DNA of 64,000 nt from Lateolabrax maculatus (Eukaryota; Chordata; Actinopteri; Acropomatiformes; Lateolabracidae): NCBI GenBank assembly GCA_031216445.1, contig CM062219.1, positions 13,485,001-13,549,000 on the forward strand, in the 5' to 3' direction. The notes under the pieces were generated by a model. That model saw nothing but the letters and a program-made list of their open reading frames with translations. It was not told the DNA's origin and searched no databases. Below, piece after piece: positions 47,771 through 59,274 of the stretch. The first letter of the stretch is position 1; each line of letters begins with the position of its first letter. Position numbers and translations under genes: made by a program.

Positions 47771-50700
47771 TGAACTTATTTTTATATTACCATATAAATG
47801 ATAATCAGTTAATCAATAATTTATTGATTATTATCAATGTTCTGTATTTTTTCTTTATTCTTTTCCTGGTACAATTACTTTTACATTTAATTCCCCATGG
47901 TGCATATTTTTGTTTATTTTTATCAAAGCAATTTCTGCAGTACAACTAGGGAAAAAATAATTAGCTGTAACCTGTTTGTTAATAGTACCAAATGCTGTTG
48001 CTTGGATTTCACAATTAAAACCTATCTTGGGAATTAACTGTTGCTTCATTTTCCTCTACTCAGGAATGACCAGCAAAGCCGTGCCAGACTTTTGCTGGCA
48101 CAGAATACCACCATGCATTACACATTCCAAGATCGGCCCTCTGAAGTGGTAAATCATGATTTTACACTTCAGTCGTGGAAGGGACTTTAACATTTGTTTA
48201 GTTTGCTTGAAGGTAGGCCCAATAGTTACATGCCAGCCAAAGGTAATTTGTAAATTAGCCTAAGCTAATTATTTCCTTGTGTTTGCAGGTGGTCCCTGTG
48301 GCTTTTTTTGTCCAAACCTATGTTTTTGGCCATTGGTTTGCTTTGTTTTCTGTTTGAAAGTTCAGGTCTGCCTTTTCCATATCTAGGCCTTCTTGAAAGA
48401 CGACGGGATCCTGTGATGGGCAGAATGGGACTATGCTGGCTGTCCTGTGTTCTGTCGTACTGAGTCTGGAGACAGTAAAAACCTACAGTGAGAGCTCAGA
48501 GTACAAGGGTTCTGCTTCTCTGCATGCCATCATGTTATTTGGTCACTAACTGTTGTTACTCATAGTTGCAGTGTGAGGATTTATATACTGTAGCAAGAAT
48601 CAGTAGTGGAGCAAGATTATGCCAGGCCCAGGTGGAAACCACTGCACTGGGCTCAAAATCTGTGTAATTCCCTTTTTATAGATGGGCACTTTTTGGCCTA
48701 TTCATAGAACAGACTACCAATTACAAAAGACAACCACTTTCCTCAGAATAGCCCTACTTGAATTCTTTCTTAAGTGGCCAATTCCTCAAGTACTACATTT
48801 ATTGTTGTTATTGTCTACCTCCTCTGGGAGGGTGTAGACTGTTGTGTGTATCCACTGATACACATGGAGTCACCAGCTGCTTTCCCTTTGACATACCTTT
48901 GTCACCATTTGCCTGGCTACCCAAAGGAGAACATTTTTTGGTGTTGGGGTTAAGAGGCCTGGAATCTGAGCTTGAGCAATGCAATCACTCTTTCCCCCAC
49001 AGACGCCACCATCCTCCACAAAGTTACTGTAACTAACCAAATGGAGTAGCTAGTGCAGTGACAAGGACATGATCTCTCACCAGCTTTCCATCCTGTCAGC
49101 GCTGCCAGTTGTGTTTGATGGCGCTCCATGTTATATGCCATTTGTAGCTTTCCATAAATTACACTGGCAATGTGAAGTATTACCAGTTCGCTGTAGATAC
49201 GGATACTTGCCAGTGTCAACATTTAGAAAATAAATATTATCATTACATGCAATTTTCTGACTGAAATACTTTGTTAGACATCTTACAGGTCCATTCCTTG
49301 GTGCAAAGCATTAAGGACATGGTTGAGGCTATACCATGCACATGTACACAATAATGATAATGTGAATTCTTGAATAATCTCACATATATGCACATGCACA
49401 CTGTGTTTTTTATGCTTTATTGATGACTGATTGGCCATTCAACAAACCTTATTTCTTGCCTTGTTAGTTGAGAATACTGTTGTTGTGTCACAGTTGTTTG
49501 CAATTCATTGTTGAATGTTTATATATAATCAATGTTTTTAAAACTCAATTTTAATTTTGAAGTGTGATCCTGGACTCAGGTTGTTTGGAAACAGTGAGGC
49601 TGCAACAAATTGAAGATATAATCTGCACTATGTTCCTCTCTAAAACCCCTTTTTAGAAACATCTCATAAAACACAGAAGATAGCAAAAGGGAACATTAAA
49701 AGAACAGGACAGGCAGCTAAAAAGACCTAGCAGGGTGTGAAAAAGTGACAATTGTGTTAGAGGAAAACAAAATGACACAAACTGCACCTCAAATACAAAA
49801 CTGGTGCATTGACAAGCTGCAAAATACTGAATAAATATAAACTCAATTAATATCAAAAACTAGAAGTGCCTCATACTCAGCACCTGCTCCAAAACAATAC
49901 ACCACCAGCTTCACGACAAACAGTTCAAAAGGTTAGCACATCCTGCAGACAGCCTTTGAATAGCTCGATCCCCTCTGATAGGTGTCTTTGCTGTCTGAGA
50001 TGGAGGATTATTTGTTGGACGGTCGGGTTTGTTTCATGAGGCCATCAATACCCTGAACCTCAGTTTAAGTCCTCTCCTGCCTTTAACTGATACTGACTGC
50101 AACAATGTCAATGAAAGTGCACGTTCAGTAAGAACTACAGTAAAGCACTATGAATTGACCACAATTTTGCTTTTATTCTCAGTCAGTTATTCACTTCGTC
50201 CATCCAGCTGCCCATCCAGCACCATGGTCCAAGTACTACTTACCAGACTGCCTCAACATTTGGCATTCATGTTCAAAGAATTAAATCTAAAATATGCTCC
50301 AGTTTCACATTACATATTAGTTCTATGTTGGTACTGAGTAAAACTGACAAACATATTCTATAATTCTATAAGAATACATACTTAATACATTTGATTTATG
50401 AGTGTGTTGTTGATGCACAGTATTGCCTCACACTGCGATACACAAAGGAAATAGAGGAACTTTTTAAAACTGGAAAAGGTGAAGTGCTTAGGAAAAGCAA
50501 AGTTGTCAGAACGTGTTCATTCTATTCAGTGCTTTTGTATCGTGGTGTGTTTAGAATTATAGTCATGACTAACTTGAAATTAATTATGAAATCATGATGG
50601 TTGGTGCTGTTTATTGAAGAGCAAGAAAAAGTACTACTAAGTTTATCACTTCTCACTACTGCAGATTTCCGTGGAAGGGCTGTCACAAGATAGTCAAATT

Positions 50701-52175
50701 CAACAAACAGTCTTTGAAATCTATTTTGTGTGTAAAATTTCATAAATGTTGTCAATGTCAAAAATTCCTGGCAAGCCATGATTTTGCTGTGAATGTTTAT
50801 CCAGATACATCCATTACAATCACTATAATTTTCCATGTATTTTATACTTTTATTCATGTTTGACAGGCTGGCAGGTTAATTTCATGGAAATTGTGTTTTA
50901 TCTAACAACAGTTATTTCAACAATACAAAGGATAAACGAACGAAAGCAAAACTGCTATTGTGAGTTTCAGACAGGCTTTTTAGTAAAGGTAAGTTTTCAT
51001 TTTTCAAGGTAAAAACACAATTAAGCAAGTAATTCTAGACTCTCTTGGTAATAATATCCCTGTGTATCAACAACAGCCAAAACAAGGAAGATTACTGCAT
51101 GTGGCTAACAGGCTGACAAGCCAAGCAAACAGCTTTAGTAGTTGGGGACATTTAGCAAGCAGGGATGAGGAAAACAATGGCTCACACATTTAAATTCATG
51201 AAAACATGACATGAGTTTATGCTGTGTAAACTATAGTTTGCATTGGCAGGTAAGATACTGCTGTAACCCCAGCTTTCCTACCTAGGGAAAGTTTGCTGGC
51301 TGTATTTTTAATGAGACTCATGCTGTCCTATTTTGAAACAAATGTAAGCTATTGGGGCTACTTTTGTATACGTATTGACTTTACCGCCTAGCGCGACCAC
51401 TGAAACCGAGTTTTAAATCCTCCAGAAAGCAAGTCGTTTTTTAAATGTTGATGCTGTTGCAGTTTCCAAGCTAATACACTTACATCCCCTGTGGGAGGAG
51501 AGGACATCAATACTACTGGATCCAACACACAACTGACTTGCAGCCCATTGACGGATGACGGCTTGAATGCTCTTTTGGTGTGAAGCATTTCTAACTATGG
51601 GTTCAGTGTTTCAGTTAAAGAAACACAAGCAAATTCAGGCCAACAAGTTGGCATTGTATGCAATAAGCAATCAAAGGAGCCTGTTTATCTAGGATGTGTA
51701 TTGTCAAAAGTGACAGGCAATAAACGCATGTGACATCTCCCTTGTAAACATCAAATACTGCAACTTTTGAATATACTGCAGAAGAAAAGTGATGAATTTA
51801 ATAAAAATTAAGACTAGATCATAATTGAACTACTTGTATCAACTGTTTTTGACATAAACCTTTATTTTTCTCAGTTACTGCAGATACAGAATGTAGGAAG
51901 CCTGAGCATAAAGTATTTAGCCAACCTGTATACAAACACCCGGTACTAAATGAAACAGCTTATGACAACACAACAAAGGCCTTGCAGTTTAAGCAATACT
52001 GAACAGCACCTTCAGCAAAACACATTCAACATGAGTTAAAAAACAAAATGCTGGCACAGGCTTCTCCTGCTCTATTAACTACTTACTGGCGGTGTAGTTA
52101 CATTATGATTTCACGATCCCCATCTCCAGACAGTTTTAGAGATTCCAGTTCCCATTTCACTTTGGCAATCTCATT
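47771..52175. other. Non-coding stretch, no gene seen
   Basis: AT-rich. Contains a 7-bp stem GTGCCAG...CTGGCAC near 48085 and open frames up to 111 codons without recognised domains. Confidence 0.6.
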
Positions 52176-52227
52176 TACACACACACACACATACACACCA
52201 ACACACAAATACATACATAGGATATAC

Positions 52228-52295
<68 letters not shown>

Positions 52296-52296
52296 G
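52176..52296. repeat. Compound (CA)/(TG)/(TA)n microsatellite
   Basis: CA units at 52176-52200, a spacer, TGTGTG, then an uninterrupted (TA)n array of about 53 bp (52236-52288), then ACACATATA. The TA part is self-complementary. The open frames drawn through it on both strands are low-complexity artefacts. Confidence 0.96.
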
Positions 52297-52439
52297 TCAT
52301 TCTAATTATATCTGAACTGGTATTGGAGGCAAAGTATATGACTTGAATAATTGTAAATAAAAATTGGACAAAAAATAACAGAATTTTTCAAACAATTTCA
52401 CAAATCAAGGTTGCAATACATCCCCAACATTTTTCAACA

Positions 52440-53590
52440 TATTCACTGACCAATTATCAAAACTATTTGAAAACTCTCCAGCCCCAGGACTTGACTTAAA
52501 AAGAAAAAGGAAGTTAAGTGTTAAGTGTTAACTGTCACTGCTACAGGACATTTTGTCAAGGCTGTAAGTGCATTGGCCAATAAAGCTTGAAGAGCTTATT
52601 ACAGTAAAATTCCTATCAAATTAAAACCCCCAATAAAGATTTAGTTTAAAATTTTGCAAAGTAATTCTGAACCAGTCCTTTTATATAGGAGTGAATTTTG
52701 GGGCCCACTAATTAAACAAGAGCACTGGGACTAAAACCCAGTTGTAAAAGTGCATCTCATGTTCTGTAAAGACATTCTGAGAGCTCATAGAAACTGTGCA
52801 AACCACGGGTGCAGTACAGAGCTGGGCCAATTCCCCCTCTTAATTCAAATTTTAAGAGAAATATCACATTTTGGAACCACTTGATGGAGTCGGATTATAT
52901 TCACACCAACACAGAGCATACTTGGAACAGCAAAGCTATCTGGACCCAAATAATAATACTTGGAATGGAACAAATGAGGAATTTGAATTGATGTGTCAAA
53001 GTGGAAGTGTTGAAAGTTACTCACAAGTAAAACAACAAGACAAGGACAATAAACTATTGCTATTTCCAGCAGTGGAAAAACAGAAATCAAATCAATGAAT
53101 AATCTAGAAAGTTTCAATTAGACCAATATTTAACCCAAATAAAACATATAATAAATATATAAAATAAAAATTCTATAAGAAGACAACCCCTGACTAAATA
53201 TAGACTTAGAGACAATAAACTCACTATTGAAACTGGTCGCTATAGAGAAAAGCTGGAAAGAACAAAGATAATTTGTATCTACTGAGAAGTTGAGACAGAA
53301 ATTATTTTTCTCACAAGTTTTCCTAACTACAAAGAAATCAGACAAGATTTCTTCCTCAGATTCAACCAGAAAATCACAGGCTTTCTAACTCTCCCAATAC
53401 ACAGACTAATCAAACCCGTTTAGGAGAAGACAGCACTACAGGAGAACTGGCAGCACAATATTTATGATACTTCTTTTCTTTTCTGTTCTTATTTATGCTG
53501 TTTATTCTATTGTTTATAAGGGACTTTTAGCTTTGGCAACATGTTTGATCCAAAACGTCTTGCCAATAAATCTAAAGTTAATTGACATTG
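52440..53590 (+). pseudogene. Deletion-collapsed LINE: RT end, C-terminal region and 3' UTR
   Basis: Blocks of a teleost non-LTR retrotransposon ORF2 appear in order. A 'DQLSKLFENSPAPGL' block lies near 52448. The catalytic ADD segment that should follow is gone: the sequence jumps to a degenerate block near 52560 that precedes 'LLYRSEFWGPLIKQEHWD' (52676-52729). Next come 'VKVHLMFCKDILRAHRN' (from 52744) and 'STELGQFPLLIQIL' (near 52816). A later block near 53240-53345 reads 'GRYREKLER', then 'EVETEIIFLTSFPNYKEI', the position of the usual C-terminal zinc-knuckle-like region; the expected cysteines are mostly lost. The 3' UTR holds CTTTGGCAAC and TGCCAATAAA (53561-53570) and leads into a GA-rich tail. 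Stops and frameshifts are frequent. The clade (L1/Tx1-like or other) is unresolved. Confidence 0.82.
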
Positions 53591-53624
53591 AGAGAGACAC
53601 AGAGAGAGAGAGACAGAGAGAGAG
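53588..53624. repeat. (GA)n-rich simple repeat at LINE 3' end
   Basis: GA dinucleotides with CACA interruptions directly follow the LINE 3' UTR and probably derive from its tail. Confidence 0.85.
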
Positions 53625-55992
53625 CTGCATATGTAAACAGCTGTTTCTACAGAGCCTCATCCTGCTGATTTTGAGTGATTATTGTGAATGCTCTGATTAA
53701 TAAATGTAAGTAGATAATGCTTTGTTTGTGATGACAGTTTTGTTCAGTTTTGTTTAGTTTTAACAGCTAACACCTAGGCATTGTCCAATGTGCTCCAGGC
53801 ACTGTGGATCTTTTAAAGCGTTTGGTGACTTCTTCTCTCCTGCCAGACCAGCACCCAATTTGTGTTCTGGGACCTCCCGATTTACAAATGAATCGCTGGT
53901 TATACAATTAGATCTGTCGGAAAAGGCTCCGCTCTTTGAAGGAGCTCTCAAAGAATCCAAGCAGCAGAAAAGGATTCTACCGGCAAAACTAATCCCGATT
54001 TAATAAAAAAAGAACACCAGCAAAGGTCAACAATGCCAAAAAAAGGTAACTTTAGCGCACAAGCAGGAGGCTGCAGTGCTGGAGGAGGCTTGCCGTTCCG
54101 CTGGTAGCCAAACAGCTGCTGAATGAGTCAGTGAATATGAAGCATGAATGAAGCAGCTGTTGTAGGTACGACACCAGCAGTGCTCTGCTTGAATGAACCC
54201 TATTCTCCATTTGTTGGTGTTTATTTACATGTACACAAATGTCAGTTTAAGGTCACAGCGATGTGCATGAAGCTTGAGTGAAACATAAGACTTTACATGG
54301 CCTGTATAGACCATTGTAGTGATTACAAACCGTGACTAAAAGTGTGTGGACTGCCTGTAACACTATGGGTTAGTTATTAGTTACACATTGTAAAATGCTG
54401 TTTTCAGAAGTCAGTGTGGATTTGCTTGAGTACCACTTAAAGGTAACTCTTCCTGTGAGACTTTTCAAGCTCTGTATCTTATGTGTCCCTGGCAGTGGTG
54501 TATAGACTGTCGAAGAAAAAAACACTCAAGGTCCATTTCTAGATTTATTAAACATCACATGGCCTTCAGTAAACCAAGTTTGTTTAATTGGGATGGATAT
54601 GGATGTATAGACTGAATTTTAAAATCGATGCTGCTTTTTAGACTTCTGATTTCCATTTTTCTAATACAGTGCAATGTTCTTTAAACATTAAAACTCCTAT
54701 ACATAAAGTGAAACTTTTCACTGCCTCGTGAGTGAATTATTCATCACATTCCAGTTTTTTCATTTCATTATTGAGTAACATCACTGTCTCTGAACATTAA
54801 ATCCCAGTCAAAGACACATTAACATTTTACCACCTACAAGTCGGTGATTTTCATTCCAAAACTGACTGTAATTTCTGCTCTCTGGGGCAAACCTCTGACT
54901 CTGTGAGCCATCTCACTTGGGGCCACCGGCCCTCGTTGTAGATGGAGTGCTGCTTTAATGCCATGTACTATTAAATAAGATGCTTATTTTGTCTTGTGGC
55001 TTTCCTAGGAAGGTGAGCCCAGCAGGTGCTGCTCCTCAGCTGCGCCTCTCACTTATGCCTTTCCTTTTCCCTCCTTTTCCAATTACAGTGATGGGGGCTA
55101 GTTGTTTACATTTTACCATCAAGTATAGATTGGCAGGGGTTATGGGATTTAAAAGTTGTGCAGAGGGGGTTGAGGGGTTTAGAAGTAGTGTGTAGTGTAG
55201 TGTTAGCAGTGTTGGTTTATATGAGGCTGCCAGTGACATGAATATTTAGAAATGTGTCTGTGAGCATCCATTTGAGAAAGGCATGGGTGGGAGCATCTGT
55301 AGCCTAATGAAAGGGCTTTTCCTGTGAAACAGAGCGAGGTGGTGGCTCTTGAGAAATTCTGTGGAAATCAAGGACCCGGCTCCTTGGATGAGCTGCATGT
55401 TCAGCTATGATATCGGAAGGGAGGAACTATTTTCAAAGGTTGGTAGTTTGAAAGACAGAGGAAATTATAAACTCATCACCTACCTCCTATGAACTCATGT
55501 CATATGGCTTTCATTTGGACATTGAATTGACACCTGGATTCCTTTTCATAATGTTTCAAACAGCAGGTCCAACCAGGTAACTCCAGACAACACACTCCCC
55601 ATTCGAAACCAAGAAAATTCCAGGCTATATACCATAATATCAGTTGCCTTCTGTCTTCAATTATGTTAAAACTTGAGGTAAGCTAACACTTTATTTACTT
55701 TAACGGAGTTACCAGTTTATTAGACACACCTACAGTATACAACCCAATGTGATTTATTGCAATAACTTTATTACTATTTTTGTTGACATTATATAAGGAA
55801 TTTGTCGACTCAACTTTGGAAGCTGTTGTTTGTAGTGCTGTAGGACTATTTTCCACTATATGAACAGGTGTTGGCAATGTTTGTGTGGAACTATGCTTAA
55901 AGGTATCCTGATATTTAGTCAGTCAGTCAGAAACAAGTGAATACCAGTCACAGTTAATTCACTGTAATATAACTGACAATACAGCATCATTT

Positions 55993-56013
55993 CCCCCCCC
56001 CCCCTTTTTTTTT
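55993..56013. repeat. Back-to-back C12/T9 homopolymers
   Basis: Twelve C directly followed by nine T. Confidence 0.9.
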
Positions 56014-56307
56014 CTGAGCGAGCCAGTCTGACCCAGTTTTTGAACCATCTCAGGCATCCATTTATAAATGTTTGATTATGCCAGCAGAAAATTTGCATTG
56101 TTCTTGTACTGTCAGATATTTAGAGACATGTTCCGGCACTGGCGAGCAGCAATAATCAGCATGGACTTACAAGGAAGGCAGAACAGCTAGAAACTACAAA
56201 ACAACACATCATCACAACTTAATACTTCCCCAACTCTCACTCTGCAAAGCACACAATCCATGCTGCACGCATTTCCATGGACCTCCATTTCTTTGTTTGT
56301 TTTTAAG

Positions 56308-56325
56308 CACACACACACACACACA
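56308..56325. repeat. (CA)n microsatellite, 9 units
   Basis: Short CA array followed by AACAC. Confidence 0.9.
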
Positions 56326-58726
56326 AACACAATCAATAACAGCTTTGAGCTGTTGTTCAATCTTCAGTTCAAGTTTTTGCACACATGAGGGAAAAACCAA
56401 GTCGTCTTTCCATTTTGTATTCACGACAAGGAGATATCTAGATCCCTTAATTGCCCAGATCAGGTAACACCACACCACACATTTTGTTTTCACAATACAT
56501 TTGTACATTCATCCAAAATTTATAATGTAATGCAGTAGTAAAGCGATGATGTATTACAACCTGCTCGTGGCAACTGCGTCTTTTACAGAAGCTCATTAAA
56601 GAGAAGAGGCTATTTGACAAGCAGTTGGTTTTGATGGTTTTGACAGGGCTGGTATTTGATGCCCTGTTGGTTGCATCACGGTTGGCATAATGCCCCTCCA
56701 TCAGCAGGTTGCCAGGAGAGTCATGCGTGTTTGTTTGTGTGTGGAAACTGCATGGAGACTCCCACTGTTCTGTTCTGTGGCTTGAAGTCGGATCTTTTCC
56801 TTAGCTGACAACCATCATTTTTCTTGTACTGCCTTGAGCCAGCATTCTGCTCAGTGAGATACAGTGTGCAGCCAAGCAAGCGGCCTGAGGATGATAACCA
56901 ATAGTAACAGCTGCTCCCTATGGAGTCTACATCGATTGACATAATGGACCCCCAACTGCTACAATTGACAGATCAGGTCAAATATCCTGAACTCCATATG
57001 CAGTATTGTCAATGGTCATCTTTCTGGTCAGAAGCTACTTTTAGGGTAGCAGTGTGTCTTTGTATTGTTCACGTACATAAAAATCATGGCTTAATGCATC
57101 ATCTGAGTAGAAAAAATGTGAACCTAGGACTGCCTGGACAAAAGGAGTCATGAGACAGAATGTAGTGCAAAGTCACTGCCCTAGGGCATATATACTAAAC
57201 TATACTTTTGTCACCTAAATTATTGTTAAGGTCAGGGCTTTTCTCTAGCTATAATAAACAAGAGTTTCCGAAATTCGCAAATTTTTATTTATTTTTTTGT
57301 TTATTTTGAAATGGAGAAAGTGTAGAGATGTGGTTATCTGGAAAAAAAATTAAAGGTGTTATAATCCTTAAGAAGAGAAGGCTTAACATGAAGTTAATTA
57401 GCTATCAGCAAAGCAAAAACCCCAGAGGGACCTTCTTTAACGTGATATTGAACAGATTGTTTTGAATGCGTGTGTTCAAACTCGAACGAATAATGCTCCA
57501 AATCAAAGAAATAGAGTATACAGAAATTGATCTATCTTTTTGTAACTATTTTGTCCGGTGGTAGAGCATGCTGTAGGTGTGTGTTGATGCTGCGTAAATT
57601 ATAGCAGTTCCACAAAGCTTTGCTAAATTAGGAGTGGCAGGATTGAAATTTCAGAAACATCAGTGAATCTGCTACCATATGCTCACGTGTACATTCGCAT
57701 TTCGCATTCGCAAGGTTTTTCATGCTGTGATCTTAAGTAAGTCACATTGAGTGACACAGTTATCAAATCATACCCACAATGAATCCCAGCTTTGCAGAGT
57801 TAATAGGCAAACACAAGTATGTAAGCCCTACATATGATTTGGTTGACATTCATTCTACCAACATTCGATGTTCATAACATTCAATGCATGATATACATAT
57901 TAAATACAACTGTATTCAATTTGCATCATGGTCAGCTCCATTTAAACGATAGCACACAATAATTTCAGCACCATGGTCAGTGACATGGGGCGGGTTTAGA
58001 GGTATTAAAGGAGAAATCCTGACCAACTTTTCAACCTTATATGGATCATATACCTGGACATACATAGGACCAGTGCCTTACCCACTCAGAGGCTTTAACT
58101 ACCTCTCTCTGCAGGAGCCAAATCTCTAGGCACTTGTATAGCTTGAAGGCTGTGAAGACAAGACAGCCTGACATAGGACACTGCAGCGTTGGGAGAGAGC
58201 GGGATAGTCAGCCAAGTGAGTGACGAGATTAGCTTTGGTTGTGGTCAGTAACCAGCGCCCCACTTACAAAGTCTCTCTTTTACCCAAAGCAATACTACTG
58301 CAGCCCGTGAGTGGCAGAGAGCAGCAAAATCACCTCAGGCTGCCATTTTTTATTCATATCTCTCTTGTGTGTCTTTACAATTACAGGTGCATGTCCCAGC
58401 TTAACAGCAACACATAAAGTTAGTCTCACTCTTGACTGTGGATTCATGAACATTTGTTGTAAAAGCTTGTGAAAGTCTCTTTGTCCTTCATTTCTTAAGT
58501 GCAATTTTGAGGCACTTTACTTGAGCATTTCCATTTTATGCTACTTGATACTTCTTCTCCACTACAGTTCAGAGGAAGATATTATAAGATATATTTTTAC
58601 TCCACTGCTGAACATTTATTTGACAGCTGTAGTTACTAATTGCTTTTTCATATTAAGATTTTAGGTCAAAATAAAAAAAGACATATGGTAAGCTTATAAA
58701 ATAAAATGTTTAGTTGAAGATTAAAC

Positions 58727-58990
58727 TAGTTGTTTCTAACCTTTTTGGCTTGTGACCCCTTGCAAAAAAGCAGTATGTTGTTGGAAAATCCATGTCATGT
58801 TTCAGATGTCTATGAGTTGTTATCACTTCCACAAGAATATGATTTCCCCTCTAAACATTTGATTTAAATAATTGTTTGAGGCTTTGAATAACTGTTTGAG
58901 GTTTTGAAGAGATCAAATTATAGTTCACAGAAAAAACAACGTTATAGAAAAGAACTTTGTTTTTTCTTCTTCCCTTACCTCACCTCCTGA
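58727..58990 (+). mobile_element. hAT-like non-autonomous element, one end preserved
   Basis: The left end TAGTTGTTTCTAACCTTTTT followed by GGCTTGTGACCCCTTGCAAA is a close variant of the CAGTGGTTCCCAACCTTTTT terminus of a widespread fish repeat. Further recognisable blocks are ATGTCTATGAGTTGTTATCA, TGATTTCCCCTCTAAACATT, the doubled AACTGTTTGAGG-type motif and TTTTCTTCTTCCCTTACCTC. The expected closing terminus is not visible, so the copy is truncated or eroded at the right. No coding capacity. Superfamily assignment is from memory. Confidence 0.65.
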
Positions 58991-59159
58991 AGGGGCAGGA
59001 GCAGCGCACACTAGGATTACAATGTAAATTTCCTTAAAGCAAAGCAATTTTATCAGAGAACTACTTCAGAAATAAATTGCCTTGCTCACCTTTCTTTCAC
59101 ATTCTTTTAAAATCTCATCTCATAGTTTCTTCTGTAAACACTTCAGCTACAGACACAGA

Positions 59160-59161
<2 letters not shown>

Positions 59162-59199
<38 letters not shown>

Positions 59200-59210
59200 A
59201 CAGACACACA
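59162..59210. repeat. (CA)n microsatellite with GA interruptions
   Basis: Pure CA for about 33 bp, then CA with GACA interruptions. Confidence 0.95.
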
Positions 59211-59236
59211 AAGAGAATGGAAAGGCAGTGATGAAA

Positions 59237-59237
<1 letters not shown>

Positions 59238-59268
<31 letters not shown>
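59238..59268. repeat. Poly(G) tract, G31
   Basis: Thirty-one consecutive G on the plus strand, 27 bp after the CA array. It is the longest homopolymer in the window, and exact length should be treated as uncertain. Confidence 0.92.

Positions 59269-59274
<6 letters not shown>

Larger units (their letters stand above)
53625..58726. other. Non-coding stretch, no gene seen
   Basis: Around 53780-54050 the DNA is less AT-rich and holds CTTTGAAGGAGCTCTCAAAG (53934-53953), a 6-bp stem around a SacI-type palindrome that recalls a dispersed fish repeat. A C12/T9 pair lies at 55993-56013 and a short CA array at 56308-56325. Open frames are 98 codons or shorter and unrecognised. Confidence 0.55.

Noticed and set aside
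52048..52296. Open frames with alternating Ile/Tyr or Tyr/Ile
   Set aside because: Translation of the TA/CA microsatellite, not a protein.
55700..55900. CAGTTTATTAGACACACCTAC resembling a Tc1-type terminus (CACTTTATTAGGTACACCTG)
   Set aside because: The stated similarity covers about 20 bases only. No opposite terminus and no transposase remnant were found within 2 kb.
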